64,000 nucleotides of DNA from Nocardioides malaquae (GCF_015070385.1 NZ_JADCSA010000003.1:210764-274763), one strand, 5' to 3'. Positions 28,373 to 37,964 are shown, counted from the first letter of the stretch. Notes: generated from the letters alone by a model not told the origin. Numbers and translations are program-made.

Positions 28373-30862
28373 TCAGCGGCGCACCAGGTCGAGCTGGGCC
28401 CCGAAGGTGACGTCGGGGGTGTTGCGGTAGTTGACGTGGGTCTCGACGGCGATCACGTTCGTGCCCTCGACCAGAAGTGCAGCCGGCACGTCCACGACGA
28501 GGGGGTTCGCGGCGGCGACGGCGTGGCGGCGCGCCGTGGGGGCGTACGTCGTGTGGGTCACCGCGCCGTCGCGCATGTTCTGGCGCCCCACCTCGACGCC
28601 GTTGACGTGCACCACGGCCCCGTCGTTGGCGATCGCCGTCAGCCGCAGGCCGACCACCGACGCGAGGTCGGTCACCGTCACCGCGCGCCGGTAGTAGGAG
28701 GTCACGGGTCGCTCGGCGGCCGTGGCGAACGGGTTGACGTCGGTCACCACCTCGGGCGCACCCCAGCCCAGCAGGGCGCCGCCGGTGGCCCAGGCGGAGT
28801 CGTCGAAGCCTCGCGCGGCCCACCCCGCTCCGGGTGCCCGGAGCTGGTGGTACCACTTCCAGCTCGCCCCGAGGCCCACCAGCGTGGTGGTGACGGTCTC
28901 GGCGACGTCGACCTGCAGCGTGGTGGTGCCCACGGCGCCGGCAGCGTCACGCACCCGCAGGGTGACCGGGTAGGAGCCGCCGGCCGCGTAGGTGTGCGTG
29001 ACCAACCCACCGGTGGCGGTGGCACCGTCACCCAGCTCCCACTCGTAGCCGGTGATGCCGGCGTCGTCGCTGGACGCGGTGGCGTCGAGGGTGACCGTAC
29101 GCCCGTCGACCTGCGCCGTGGCCCGCGCCACGGGCGCCTGGTTCACCGGGGCGGCGAGGGGCACCGTGCCCAGCAACGCCGCCGCGAAGCTCAGGTCGGA
29201 GGAGCTGGAGGAGTCCTGGTGCACCTCCACCGCGAGGGTGTTGGTGCCCGTACGCACCGCCTTGGCCGGCACGGTGAAGTTGCGGGCGACGTTCTCCGCG
29301 GCTCCGGAGCGGTTCGACGCTGCCCGCGTCGACGCCGACACCGGGCCGGGAGGCATGTTGTCGCGCACCACCTCGACGCCGTTGAGGTGCACCACCGCGC
29401 CGTCGTCGGCCACCAGCTCGAGGGTCAGGTCCTCCGTCGGGGTCTGCGCCACCTCGAAGGTGGTGCGGAAGTAGGAGGTGATGGAGCGGGTGCCGCCGGC
29501 GGACGAGCGCAGCACGACCGTCTCGTCGCCGTCGCCGTAGCCGAAGTGGCCGGCGCCGGTGACCCAGGCCGAGTCGTCGTGGGCGGGCTGCTGCCAGCCG
29601 TTGGCGAGACCGGGCCCGTCCCAGTAGCGCCACGGTGTCTCCGCGGTCACGAAGGCGGTCAGCGACGTGGTGGGCGGCGGGGGCGGCGTGGTCACGCCGG
29701 TCGCCATGAAGCGTGCCCACCCCTGGGCGGGCACGCCCGAGACGGCGGTGAACTCCCCGCCCACCACGACGCCCGCGTCGCTGGCCGCGATCGCGAAGAC
29801 CCCCCAGAAGGCGTTGAACCGCGGCCGGAACGCCGGGTCGAGCACGCCGGTGGCCTCGTCGGCCGCGAGCACCTTGATGGTCGTGTCGTCGTCGTAGCCG
29901 TCGTGGAAGCCGAAGTAGACCTGACCGCGGTGGTGCGTGACGCCCTGCACGTCGCCCATGACCACGTGTCGCCAGACCCTCGCCCCCGTGGTCGTGCTCC
30001 AGGCGGCCATGGTGTTGGCGCCCGATCCGCCGGCACCGAAGAGCCTCGTGCCGGCGTCGTTGATGTCCAGGCCGAGCGTCGGGCGCGACGACGAGGTGAA
30101 GACGGTGGGCCGCACCGCGCCGGTGGTGCCGTTGAGGGCGGCGACCCCCGCCCGGGCGACGCCTCCGGCGAGCCCGAAGTTGCCGGAGACGTAGACGGTG
30201 TCGGAAGTGGGGTTCTTGACGATGCCCCAGACGTCGTTGTTGACGGTCGGCCGGAAGGTCGGGTCCAGCGCCGCGGTGGTGGCGTCGACCTTGGCGATCC
30301 GCTCCCGGGGCTCGCCGTTGACGGTCGTGAAGGCCCCGCCGACCCACACCACCCCGTCGCGCACGTCGAGGGCTCGCACCGGCCGGTCGGTCTGCACCCC
30401 AAAACCGGGGTCCACCTGCGCGTCGGAGATCCGTACGCGACCCACGGTGCCGGTGAGCGCACCGCCGATCCGGGCGAAGGCACCGCCGACGTAGAGCCAC
30501 GTGCCGTCGTGGTCGATGGCGCGGACCGTGCTGCCGGCGTCGGCACGCCAGGAGCGCACCAACTCACCGGTGTCGAGCCGGAACGCTGCCAGGTTCCTGC
30601 GCGCGACGGACTCGCCCGTGGGGCTGGTGGCGGTCGTGAAGGATCCCCCCACGACCACCGTGTTGCCGATGACCTGGGTGGCGTACACCCGTCCGTCCAC
30701 CCGCCAGGACACCGCCGGCGTGCTGCCCACCACCGGAGCGGCCTCCGCCGCGGGCGCCGCGACCACCAGGCCGGTGAGCATCGAGGCCACCAGCGCCAGC
30801 AGGGCGGGGACCACGGCAAGGCCCGGGGCGGGGCGAGGGCTCGTGCGGCGCGGCATCTCCAT
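28373..30862 (-). CDS. Large secreted DUF5122-like propeller with jelly-roll and PKD domains
   Basis: The frame stays open well upstream, but MEMPRRTSPRP with GGAGGG before it is the proper start, giving 829 aa. After a signal peptide (residues 1-42) comes a propeller of repeated VVGGSFT, LYVGGAFARIG and VWVGGAFTTVNGE strands (about 45-395). A Pro linker leads to a jelly-roll domain (about 410-565, with AHDDSAW and DDGAVVHLNGVEVVRDNMPPG). A PKD domain (568-650, NQAPVARATAQVDG) and a second jelly-roll (660-829, FDDSAWATGG, NGVEVGRQNMRDG) follow. The modules suggest carbohydrate binding or matrix structure; no catalytic motif is seen. It is paralogous to the next gene downstream in coordinates. 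Confidence 0.8.
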   Translation of the reverse strand: MEMPRRTSPRPAPGLAVVPALLALVASMLTGLVVAAPAAEAAPVVGSTPAVSWRVDGRVYATQVIGNTVVVGGSFTTATSPTGESVARRNLAAFRLDTGELVRSWRADAGSTVRAIDHDGTWLYVGGAFARIGGALTGTVGRVRISDAQVDPGFGVQTDRPVRALDVRDGVVWVGGAFTTVNGEPRERIAKVDATTAALDPTFRPTVNNDVWGIVKNPTSDTVYVSGNFGLAGGVARAGVAALNGTTGAVRPTVFTSSSRPTLGLDINDAGTRLFGAGGSGANTMAAWSTTTGARVWRHVVMGDVQGVTHHRGQVYFGFHDGYDDDTTIKVLAADEATGVLDPAFRPRFNAFWGVFAIAASDAGVVVGGEFTAVSGVPAQGWARFMATGVTTPPPPPTTSLTAFVTAETPWRYWDGPGLANGWQQPAHDDSAWVTGAGHFGYGDGDETVVLRSSAGGTRSITSYFRTTFEVAQTPTEDLTLELVADDGAVVHLNGVEVVRDNMPPGPVSASTRAASNRSGAAENVARNFTVPAKAVRTGTNTLAVEVHQDSSSSSDLSFAAALLGTVPLAAPVNQAPVARATAQVDGRTVTLDATASSDDAGITGYEWELGDGATATGGLVTHTYAAGGSYPVTLRVRDAAGAVGTTTLQVDVAETVTTTLVGLGASWKWYHQLRAPGAGWAARGFDDSAWATGGALLGWGAPEVVTDVNPFATAAERPVTSYYRRAVTVTDLASVVGLRLTAIANDGAVVHVNGVEVGRQNMRDGAVTHTTYAPTARRHAVAAANPLVVDVPAALLVEGTNVIAVETHVNYRNTPDVTFGAQLDLVRR
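28533..28636 (-). repeat. About 100 bp segment nearly identical to 31042-31145
   Basis: The stretch coding for NGVEVGRQNMRDGAVTHTTY-type sequence is almost the same in both giant propeller genes, including a 28-base identical run around GGGGGCGTACGTCGTGTGGG. Identity at synonymous positions points to recent duplication or gene conversion. Confidence 0.8.
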
Positions 30863-30882
30863 GACGGTCCCTCCAGGGGGCG

Positions 30883-33800
30883 CTAGTCGCTGACCAGCAG
30901 GGCGCTGAGGTCGAAGGTGAGGTCGGGGGTGCGCCGGTAGTTGACGTGGGTGTCGACCGAGACCACGTTGGCTCCCTCGACCAGCAGGGAGACGGGCACG
31001 TCGACGACCAACGGGGCGGCGCTGGCCACGGCGTGACGTCGGGCCGTGGGGGCGTACGTCGTGTGGGTCACGGCGCCGTCGCGCATGTTCTGCCGTCCGA
31101 CCTCGACGCCGTTGACGTGGACCACCGCACCGTCGTTGGCCACCGCCTGGATGCGCAGGCTGCGCACCCCGTCGAGGTTGCCGAGGTGGAAGGTCCGACG
31201 GAAGTACGCCGTGACCGGTCGGGTGGTCGGGTCCTCGTAGAGGTCCAGGGAGGTCACGACCTCCGGCGCACCCCAGCCGAGGTGGCCGGCGCCGCTCTCC
31301 CAGCCGGAGTCGTCGAAGGTGGTGGCCGTCCACTGCGCGGGCGGGGCGGCGGGGCGGTAGTACCACTTCCACGTCGAGCCGGCAGGGATCACCTGCGGGT
31401 CCTGGGTCGTCTCGGTGCGCAGGGTGCGCGTCGTGGTCGAGGTCAGCCCGGCGGCGTCGGTCACGGTGAGCGTGACCTCGTACGCCCCGTGCTGGGCGTA
31501 GGTGTGGGTCACCGAGGCACCGGTGCGGGTGGTGCCGTCACCGAGGTCCCACGACCAGCTCGTGATGCCCCGGTCGTCGCTGGAGCCGGTGCCGTCGAGC
31601 GTGACCGTGCGGTCGGCGACCGTGGCCGAGAAGGCGGCGACCGGCGGCTGGTTGACCGGCGGACCACCGATGGTGAGCACCGGGGTGCTGGGCCCGACGT
31701 TGCCGCGGTTGTCGGTGGCCCGCACGAAGTAACGCTCACCGTCGACGCGTGGCACCGTCACCGTGGTGGTGCCACCGGGCAGGGTGGCGACCGGTCGGTC
31801 GTCGCGCAGCAGCTGGTAGGTGACACCGCTGGGGTCCGGGGTCGGCTGCCAGCGCAGGGTCACCGTCGAGGCGGTCTCCTGGTCGACCCGGAAGTTGCCC
31901 GGCGCGCCCGGGGCGGTGGAGTCGGTGCGCTGGAATCGGGCGAAGCCGCCGGCGAAGACCTGGCCCTTGCCGGTGCGGGCGGTCAGGATGTCGCCGCCCG
32001 CCCAGAGCGTGCCCGTGCTGTCGACCTCGAGGGCCCACGGGCCGGACCCCAGCCGCATCGACAGGTTGGGCACGAACTCGGGCAGGTACTCGCCGGTCGC
32101 CGGGTCCCACACGCCGAGCCACTTGATGGTGTCGGCCTGGTGCCAGCCGGAGTTGAGGGTCTCCCACGTGGTGGCACCGGAGTAGGTCCACTGGGCGCAG
32201 TGGCAGGAGGCGTAGAGCAGGTCACCGTCGGTCACGGCGGCCTGGACGTCGCCGCCCTTCTTCATGATGTTGCTGCTGATCCGCGAGAAGCTGCCGGTGT
32301 CGAACCCGAAGAGGGAGTGCTGGGCACCGCCGGCGAAGACCCGGTTGCCGACCTGCTGCACCGCCTGCTGGTAGTTGTCGTCCCGGTTGCTCCAGGTCGG
32401 ACGCCAGGCGGGGCCGTCCAGGCCTGCGCCCGGAGCGGTGGTCACCGAGGCGACGCGTGGGGCGGTGACACCCTTCGACGTGCTGAAGTAGCCCGCGGCG
32501 TAGACCCGCGCGCCGTCGTCGGAGCCGTCGAGGTCGATCACGCTGCCGTTGAAGTCGGGGTTCCAGTTGCGGTCCGGGGTGCCGGTCGCGAGGTCGACCC
32601 GGGCCGCGCCGCGGGAGTAGGTCACCGTGGAGGGGGCTGTGCCTCCGGCCAGGTGCGTGAAGGCGCCACCCAGGTAGAGGTGGTTGCCCGCGACGTCGAG
32701 GGTGCGGATGTTGAGCACCCCGCCGGAGGCCCGGTTCTCGACGGTGAGGCTCCACGAGGAGCGGGTCGCCCCCGTGGCCGGGTCGAGCGCCACGACGGCC
32801 GTGGCCGGCTGACCGTTGGCGCGGCTGAAGGCACCGGCAGCCACGACGCTGCCGTCGGGCAGGGTGGCCAGGGCCCGCACCTGCTCGTTGAGCACCGGCC
32901 GGAAGGACGGGTCCCACTCGCCGGTCGCGATGTCGAAGGCCGCCAGGAAGGGCTGCTCCACGCGGCCGGTGCCTGTGGCGTCGCGCTGGACGTAGCGGAA
33001 GTTGCCGCCGACGTACATGCGACCGTTCGACTCGGTGAACGCCTGCACCTCGACGTTGCCCTCGGTGGTCGTGCTGCCCTGGAGCCCGCTCACACCCCAC
33101 GGGTTGGCCAGGGCGTTGGAGTTGAGACCCGGACGGTTGGGGCGGGCCGGGGCGCCGTTGTCACCGATGCGCTGGAAGTCGGGGTCGGTCGAGGTGATGC
33201 GAGGGCGCAGGTAGACCTGCGCGTAGGGCAGGGCAGGGCCGGTGCGGGTCGCTGACCACATGTAGCTCGAGGCGGAGGTGCTGCCTCGCACCCAGGAGCC
33301 GTAGCCGAAGCCGACGCGGTACTTCTTGTCGGAATCGGTGGTGTTGACCATGCGGCTGTAGGACTGGCCGGTGCCGAACGACTCACTCGTGCCACCCCAC
33401 CCCGGTAGGGTGTCGAACTTCCAGGTCGCGATCCGGTGCTCGGCGCCGAAGGTCCAGCTCCACCGCGACTTGTCGGCGAACGTGAACCGCGCCTCCTGCC
33501 ACTGCGTGCCCCCGGTGTTGCGGGCGCGGCGGACCCGCACCCCCTCGCTGAGGGCGTCGGGCCGACCGCCGTCGAGCAGCTGGTCGACCGTGGTGGAGGG
33601 CAGCTGGTGGGTGACCGACGACATCGGCACCGTGTCGGGGCTCTGCAACGCAGCGGCGTTGCCCTTGCCCGCGTACTCGGTGGTCCAGCCGTCGCGTCCC
33701 TTGCCGATCAGCACCCAACCGCCACCGTCGGTGGTCTGGTCGCAGTAGAACTGGGCGGGAGCGGGCATGGAGGGGGTCAGCAGCCAGTAGGAGCCGTTGC

Positions 33801-34002
33801 GCGCCGAGGAGCGAGCCTGCTTGATCTCCCAGCAGGACCCGGCGGCCGTCTCCGGGCTCGTGCCGAGCACCGCCGCGTCGATGGCCTGGACCGCTGCCCG
33901 GCCGGCGGGTTCCGCCGTCAGGGAGGCGGACGCCACAGGCGTCACCACCCCCGGCACGAGCAGAGCAACGCCGAGTGCAACGGCGCGCTTGAACGACGAC
34001 AT
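30883..34002 (-). CDS. Giant secreted protein: fibrinogen-like domain, propeller, FN3, PKD and jelly-roll
   Basis: From MSSFKRAVALGV (G5 run five bases upstream) the product is 1039 aa. Residues 1-27 are a signal peptide. Residues 55-270 form a fibrinogen-C-like domain with SCWEIKQ and the hallmark FYCDQTTDGGGWVLIG (Cys57, Cys87). Residues 285-680 are a propeller with MYVGGNFRYVQ, LYLGGAFTHLAGG and VYAAGYFSTSKG strands. Then come a fibronectin-III-like module (about 690-770), a PKD domain (about 775-860) and a jelly-roll (870-1039) nearly identical in part to the neighbouring paralogue. Fibrinogen-like domains bind acetylated sugars in animals; here a role in polysaccharide binding is inference. 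The stop lies 20 bp before the paralogue start, so the two form an operon. Confidence 0.82.
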   Translation of the reverse strand: MSSFKRAVALGVALLVPGVVTPVASASLTAEPAGRAAVQAIDAAVLGTSPETAAGSCWEIKQARSSARNGSYWLLTPSMPAPAQFYCDQTTDGGGWVLIGKGRDGWTTEYAGKGNAAALQSPDTVPMSSVTHQLPSTTVDQLLDGGRPDALSEGVRVRRARNTGGTQWQEARFTFADKSRWSWTFGAEHRIATWKFDTLPGWGGTSESFGTGQSYSRMVNTTDSDKKYRVGFGYGSWVRGSTSASSYMWSATRTGPALPYAQVYLRPRITSTDPDFQRIGDNGAPARPNRPGLNSNALANPWGVSGLQGSTTTEGNVEVQAFTESNGRMYVGGNFRYVQRDATGTGRVEQPFLAAFDIATGEWDPSFRPVLNEQVRALATLPDGSVVAAGAFSRANGQPATAVVALDPATGATRSSWSLTVENRASGGVLNIRTLDVAGNHLYLGGAFTHLAGGTAPSTVTYSRGAARVDLATGTPDRNWNPDFNGSVIDLDGSDDGARVYAAGYFSTSKGVTAPRVASVTTAPGAGLDGPAWRPTWSNRDDNYQQAVQQVGNRVFAGGAQHSLFGFDTGSFSRISSNIMKKGGDVQAAVTDGDLLYASCHCAQWTYSGATTWETLNSGWHQADTIKWLGVWDPATGEYLPEFVPNLSMRLGSGPWALEVDSTGTLWAGGDILTARTGKGQVFAGGFARFQRTDSTAPGAPGNFRVDQETASTVTLRWQPTPDPSGVTYQLLRDDRPVATLPGGTTTVTVPRVDGERYFVRATDNRGNVGPSTPVLTIGGPPVNQPPVAAFSATVADRTVTLDGTGSSDDRGITSWSWDLGDGTTRTGASVTHTYAQHGAYEVTLTVTDAAGLTSTTTRTLRTETTQDPQVIPAGSTWKWYYRPAAPPAQWTATTFDDSGWESGAGHLGWGAPEVVTSLDLYEDPTTRPVTAYFRRTFHLGNLDGVRSLRIQAVANDGAVVHVNGVEVGRQNMRDGAVTHTTYAPTARRHAVASAAPLVVDVPVSLLVEGANVVSVDTHVNYRRTPDLTFDLSALLVSD

Positions 34003-34209
34003 CAAGACCCCCAGTGATTCGTGACGTGGCGCCGCTGACTGCGCCACGGCCCGTCCAGGACGGGCACATCGCTGATGCTAGGTCCGTCACACCGCGACGC
34101 AGCCCGGGCGACCTCCATTTGCCGGATATGCGGTATGCCACGGCCGTCCCGTGGGGCAGGTGGGACGGAAGGCGGCTCGCCGCCCTCCGCACCTCGCTAC
34201 TGTGACCGC

Positions 34210-35445
34210 GTGAACGCGCTTGAGCTCCTCGTCGAACAGCTGTGGGCCCCCGGGGCGACCGACGGGGTCCGCGTGACCGTTGACCCCGGGCCGGACCAGC
34301 CCGGACCCGACTGGATCGAGGCCGAGCGCTACTGGGTGCTGCCCGACCCGGGCCGGGCCCGCCTCCTGCTGCCGGTCGCGCCCTCCCCCGTGCTGCGGGC
34401 TGCCACCGGCGACCACCGCGGGCTGCGCCGTCCCGCCGCCCACCTGGGTCGGCGGGCGCTCGGGCTCGCAGCGACGGTGGGCCTTCCGCTCTCGCGCCAC
34501 CAGGTCGTGGTGCGCGCCCGCACCGCGGCCGACGCCCGGGGGCTGCCACTGGCGTGCCTGGCCCGCGAGCTGGGCCACCACCACCTGTGGGCCACCTTCG
34601 GCGTCCGCACAGGCGCCAACCGCAAGGCGACCCTGCAGCTGGTCGACGACGCCGGCAGCGCGGTGGGCTTCGCGAAGCTCGGGTGGAACACCACCGCCGA
34701 CGCCTACGTCTCGACCGAGGTCCGCGCCCTGCGTGAGGTCGGCGGAGTCACCGCCGCGATGCGGGCGCCCCGGCTGCTCGCCTCCTTCACCCAGGGCGGC
34801 CGGCCCGTGGTCGTCGTCGAGCCCCTGCCCAGCGACGTGCGGGGACTGCGGGGCGCCCAGCAGGCCCCGACGTCGGCAGAGCTGTACGCCCTGTGCCCCC
34901 TCGAGCGCCACGCCCGCCCCGGCGCCACCGCCCACCTGCGTGCCGTCGGACGCCGGCTCGCCACCGCCGCTGCAGGGTCGGGCGACGCCGCCGCCCGCGA
35001 GGTGCTGGCGTCCGCGATCGACCTGCTCGCCCGGCTCGACGCGGACCGGCGCACGGTGCCGGTGCAGGCCCGCTGGCACGGTGACCTCACGCCGTGGAAC
35101 TGCGCCCGGGACTCCTCGGGCCAGCTGTGGGCGTGGGACTGGGAGTCCTGCGAGGTGGACGCGGTCGCCGGCCTGGACGCCCTGCACTGGGAGTTCAGCG
35201 TGCTGCGCGAGAGCGGCCCCGTCGACGCGATCTCGCTGGCCACCTGCCTGGAGCGCGCCCGGCACCACCTCACGGCGGCCGGCCACGGACGTACGACGCA
35301 CGGGGTGGTCGCAGCCGTGCACGCGCTGACCATGGTGGAGCGCGCCGCAGCGCTCGCGGCACGCGAGGGCAGCTGGCAGCGGGTCTGGGTCACCCCGGCC
35401 CAGCTGGGACGGTTCCTGGCCGAGGCGCGCACCCTGCTGGGCTGA
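34210..35445 (+). CDS. APH/choline-kinase-fold phosphotransferase-like protein
   Basis: The GTG start gives 411 aa. The C-terminal half shows the kinase-like catalytic sequence RWHGDLTPWNCARD (His290, Asp292, Asn297) and the metal-binding WAWDWESCEVD (Asp310), typical of aminoglycoside phosphotransferase/choline kinase folds. The N-lobe is recognisable around KATLQLVDDAGSAVGFAKLGWN, with the candidate ATP-binding lysine at GFAKLG. The first 120 residues are Arg/Ala-rich with no known domain. In this island it might phosphorylate a sugar or glycan precursor rather than an antibiotic; that is inference from position beside flippase and sulfotransferase genes. Confidence 0.75.
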   Translation: MNALELLVEQLWAPGATDGVRVTVDPGPDQPGPDWIEAERYWVLPDPGRARLLLPVAPSPVLRAATGDHRGLRRPAAHLGRRALGLAATVGLPLSRHQVVVRARTAADARGLPLACLARELGHHHLWATFGVRTGANRKATLQLVDDAGSAVGFAKLGWNTTADAYVSTEVRALREVGGVTAAMRAPRLLASFTQGGRPVVVVEPLPSDVRGLRGAQQAPTSAELYALCPLERHARPGATAHLRAVGRRLATAAAGSGDAAAREVLASAIDLLARLDADRRTVPVQARWHGDLTPWNCARDSSGQLWAWDWESCEVDAVAGLDALHWEFSVLRESGPVDAISLATCLERARHHLTAAGHGRTTHGVVAAVHALTMVERAAALAAREGSWQRVWVTPAQLGRFLAEARTLLG

Positions 35446-35480
35446 CTGGTGGGGCTGACGGGGTGGGGTGGCCGGACCCG

Positions 35481-36374
35481 TCAGGTCCAGTCGAGGTCGC
35501 GGCCCAGGAAGTCGGCCAGGGCGGCGTTGTGCGGCGCGAAGAAACGCGCCAGCTCGCTGCGCTGCGGCTCGGGCACGCTCGACTTGCGGTGCGAGGCGTT
35601 GAAGGTGCGGGTGGTGGGCAGCGTGTGCGAGCCCAGGCCGAGGAAGTCGCAGACCGCGTCGAACCCGGCCTGGACGTCGGTGTAGAGGTCCTCGCTGCGC
35701 AGGACCAGCAGCTGCTTGCGGTCGAAGTGCTGCAGCCAGTTCTGGATCTGCGGAAGGTAGACCCCGCGCGAGCGGTAGGAGTACCAGTCGTGCGCGGTGC
35801 TGTGGTAGCCCGGGTCGGCGGCCATCCGCTCGAGCTCACCCTCGAGCCGCTGGTCCTCGGCGGCGAGCGCGGCGGCGAAGTCCAGCGGCTCGACACCGTT
35901 CTGGGTGCGCTCCTGGTAGTGCGACCAGGCGCGCTCGACCGGGTCGCGCACCAGCATCACGGCCTTGACGCTGGGCGCCACCGCCGCGACCTTGGCGGCG
36001 ATGCGCGGGTCCCACACGTAGTAGGGCGATGCCTCACCACCCATGACCGGGTGGCCGACCCGGGCCGCCACCCGCTCGCGGTGTGCCTCGGTGTGGAAGT
36101 GCGAGCGGTACCACGACTCACTGTGCGTGGAGTCGGCGAAGAACCAGTCGGTGCTCTTCTTGCCCCGGCTCTGTGGGAAGAGCCCCAGCACCCCGGGATG
36201 CATCAGCAGGTAGTTGTGCAGCGAGGTCGTGCCTCCGCGCTTCGTGCCGATCACCAGGAAGTCGGGCGCCGGACGCTGCGACGCGGTGGCCAGGGCGGCG
36301 GCACGCGTGGCGACGTTGGCGGCGTCCTTGACCCAGCGGGGCGAGCGGTCCTTGAGCTGCGCGAACGAAACCAT
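35481..36374 (-). CDS. PAPS-dependent sulfotransferase
   Basis: The 297 aa protein carries both PAPS-binding motifs. The 5'-phosphosulfate loop is DFLVIGTKRGGTTSLHNYL (residues 39-56) and the 3'-phosphate motif is AVMLVRDPVERAWSHYQERTQ (from residue 138). GGEASPYYV between them matches bacterial glycan sulfotransferases. It would move sulfate from PAPS to a hydroxyl or amine of a carbohydrate in the cytoplasm. It lies downstream of and on the same strand as the flippase gene (36 bp). A second, unrelated sulfotransferase sits 6 kb away, and a PAP phosphatase candidate is at the island's edge. Confidence 0.9.
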   Translation of the reverse strand: MVSFAQLKDRSPRWVKDAANVATRAAALATASQRPAPDFLVIGTKRGGTTSLHNYLLMHPGVLGLFPQSRGKKSTDWFFADSTHSESWYRSHFHTEAHRERVAARVGHPVMGGEASPYYVWDPRIAAKVAAVAPSVKAVMLVRDPVERAWSHYQERTQNGVEPLDFAAALAAEDQRLEGELERMAADPGYHSTAHDWYSYRSRGVYLPQIQNWLQHFDRKQLLVLRSEDLYTDVQAGFDAVCDFLGLGSHTLPTTRTFNASHRKSSVPEPQRSELARFFAPHNAALADFLGRDLDWT

Positions 36375-36410
36375 GGGGGAACCCTAGGGTGTCGTGGAGG
36401 GCGCCCCGGC

Positions 36411-37964
36411 TCAGCGACGCACCATCTGGACCAACTCGGTCAGGTGGAGGGTGCGCCGGTCCCACGCCACGTAGCCCGCCAGCAGGGTCGCGCCGAGGCC
36501 GATGCTGACCAGCAGGGGCGCCGTGCCCTGCCCCCACGACGCGGTCACGGCCCACGCCGGCAGGGCGACGCAGGCCGTCACCGCGAGGCCGACGCGGAGC
36601 ACCGACGTCCACGAGAGGGCGATGCCGGTCGCCCGGCGCACCTGCACCGAGGCCAGCACTGTGTCGAGCAGCATCGACAGCGCCCACACCGCTGCGGCGG
36701 CCTCGATGCCGCCGCTCGGCACCCACAGCACCATCCCGACGACGTTGACGGCCAGGACGACTGCCTTGTTGAGCGCACCCCACCCGCTGCGACCGCTCAT
36801 CAGGAGCAGGGCCTGCACGTTGCCGGCAGCCAGCACCACGACCGAGCCGGCGCACAGGATCGTCATGGCGCGCGCCCCCGAGCCGAACCCCTCCCCCAGC
36901 CAGGCCAGGACGGTGGGGGCGAAGAACGCGAGCGTGAGGTAGACCGGGGCACCGAACAGCAGGATCCAGCGGGCGGTGACGACGTAGAGCTCGCCGACCT
37001 CAGACGTACGCCCCTGGCCGAGCAGGGCGCTGAAGCGCGGCGCCACGACGATGCGCAGGGCAGTGGCCACCACGACGCCGGCGGCGACGAACCGGGCGGC
37101 CGATCCGTAGACGCCGGCCGCGGCGTCGTCGAGCAGCATCCCCACGAGCAGCACGCCGATCCAGACGATCGACTGCTCCATGGCCGCCGCGAACGTGCGG
37201 GGCACGGCGTACGCAGCGACCGTGCGCCGCATCTGTCGGTCGGGCCAGCGCGGGACCTCTCGCCCACCGGTGCTGGCGCTGGGGCTGGCGTTGGCGGGCA
37301 GGCTCCGCCGCAGGCGCCGGAGGTGGCGGTGCAGCACGACGCCGATGGCTCCGGCCCCCAGCACGACCGGCAGGGCCCAGCCCAGGGCGGCACCCAGCGC
37401 CGCCGCACCCAGCAGGTGGGCGACCACGAGGGCGAGCGGACGCACCGCGGGCACGAGCACGTTGTCGACGAGGTTGAAGGCCACGATGCCGCCGAACGCC
37501 CTGGTGCAGGCCAGGGCGACCGCCAACCCGGAGGCGACCGGGAGGAGCCAGGCGATGGCGTCGACGACCTCGCGCACCGGGTCGTCGGAGGGCCGCACCG
37601 CGCCGACGACGTACCAGACCAGGGCCAGCACCGCGCCGGCCGACGCGGTGGCGGTGAGCAGCAGGGTGATCGCGGCGGGCACCAGGTGGGGGCTCTGCGT
37701 GCGGAGGCGGGGCAGCAGCCAGACAGCCGTCGTGTCGGTGCCGAGTCGGGCCACGCTGACCGCGATCGTGAAGAGGGCCACGGACTGGAGCACCACACCG
37801 GCGTCGGTGGGGCCGAAGAGGCGGGCGAGCAGCAGGCTGAAGGTGAAGCCCAGCGCTGCGCTCGAGGCGGCGCCGACGAAGGTGATCGCTCCGCCGCGCG
37901 CGGCACGCCCCAGCTCGCTGCGGGCGGGGGGCGGCGGGGAGTCCTGTGGCGTCCGGCTGCTCAC
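36411..37964 (-). CDS. Wzx-like polysaccharide flippase (MATE/PST superfamily)
   Basis: The 517 aa membrane protein has about 13-14 hydrophobic helices. The N-terminal GGAITFVGAASSAALGFTFSLLLARLFGPTDAGVVLQSVALF is the typical first pair of helices of oligosaccharide flippases, with the conserved L-A-R-x-x-G-P-x-x-x-G. It would move undecaprenyl-linked repeat units across the membrane. A charged loop around residues 215-235 is cytoplasmic. It is divergent from the small lipoprotein gene and is followed by the first sulfotransferase gene, suggesting that sulfation precedes or accompanies export. Confidence 0.88.
   Translation of the reverse strand: MSSRTPQDSPPPPARSELGRAARGGAITFVGAASSAALGFTFSLLLARLFGPTDAGVVLQSVALFTIAVSVARLGTDTTAVWLLPRLRTQSPHLVPAAITLLLTATASAGAVLALVWYVVGAVRPSDDPVREVVDAIAWLLPVASGLAVALACTRAFGGIVAFNLVDNVLVPAVRPLALVVAHLLGAAALGAALGWALPVVLGAGAIGVVLHRHLRRLRRSLPANASPSASTGGREVPRWPDRQMRRTVAAYAVPRTFAAAMEQSIVWIGVLLVGMLLDDAAAGVYGSAARFVAAGVVVATALRIVVAPRFSALLGQGRTSEVGELYVVTARWILLFGAPVYLTLAFFAPTVLAWLGEGFGSGARAMTILCAGSVVVLAAGNVQALLLMSGRSGWGALNKAVVLAVNVVGMVLWVPSGGIEAAAAVWALSMLLDTVLASVQVRRATGIALSWTSVLRVGLAVTACVALPAWAVTASWGQGTAPLLVSIGLGATLLAGYVAWDRRTLHLTELVQMVRR

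Noticed and set aside
28373-31372. The propeller gene read as a 999-residue protein
   Set aside because: The extra 170 residues are antisense-like sequence from within the neighbouring paralogue; MEMPRRTSPRP is followed by a real signal peptide and has a ribosome site.
36381-36388. CCCTAGGG palindrome before the first sulfotransferase as an operator
   Set aside because: Eight bases are too short to be significant in this composition, and the site is not repeated nearby.
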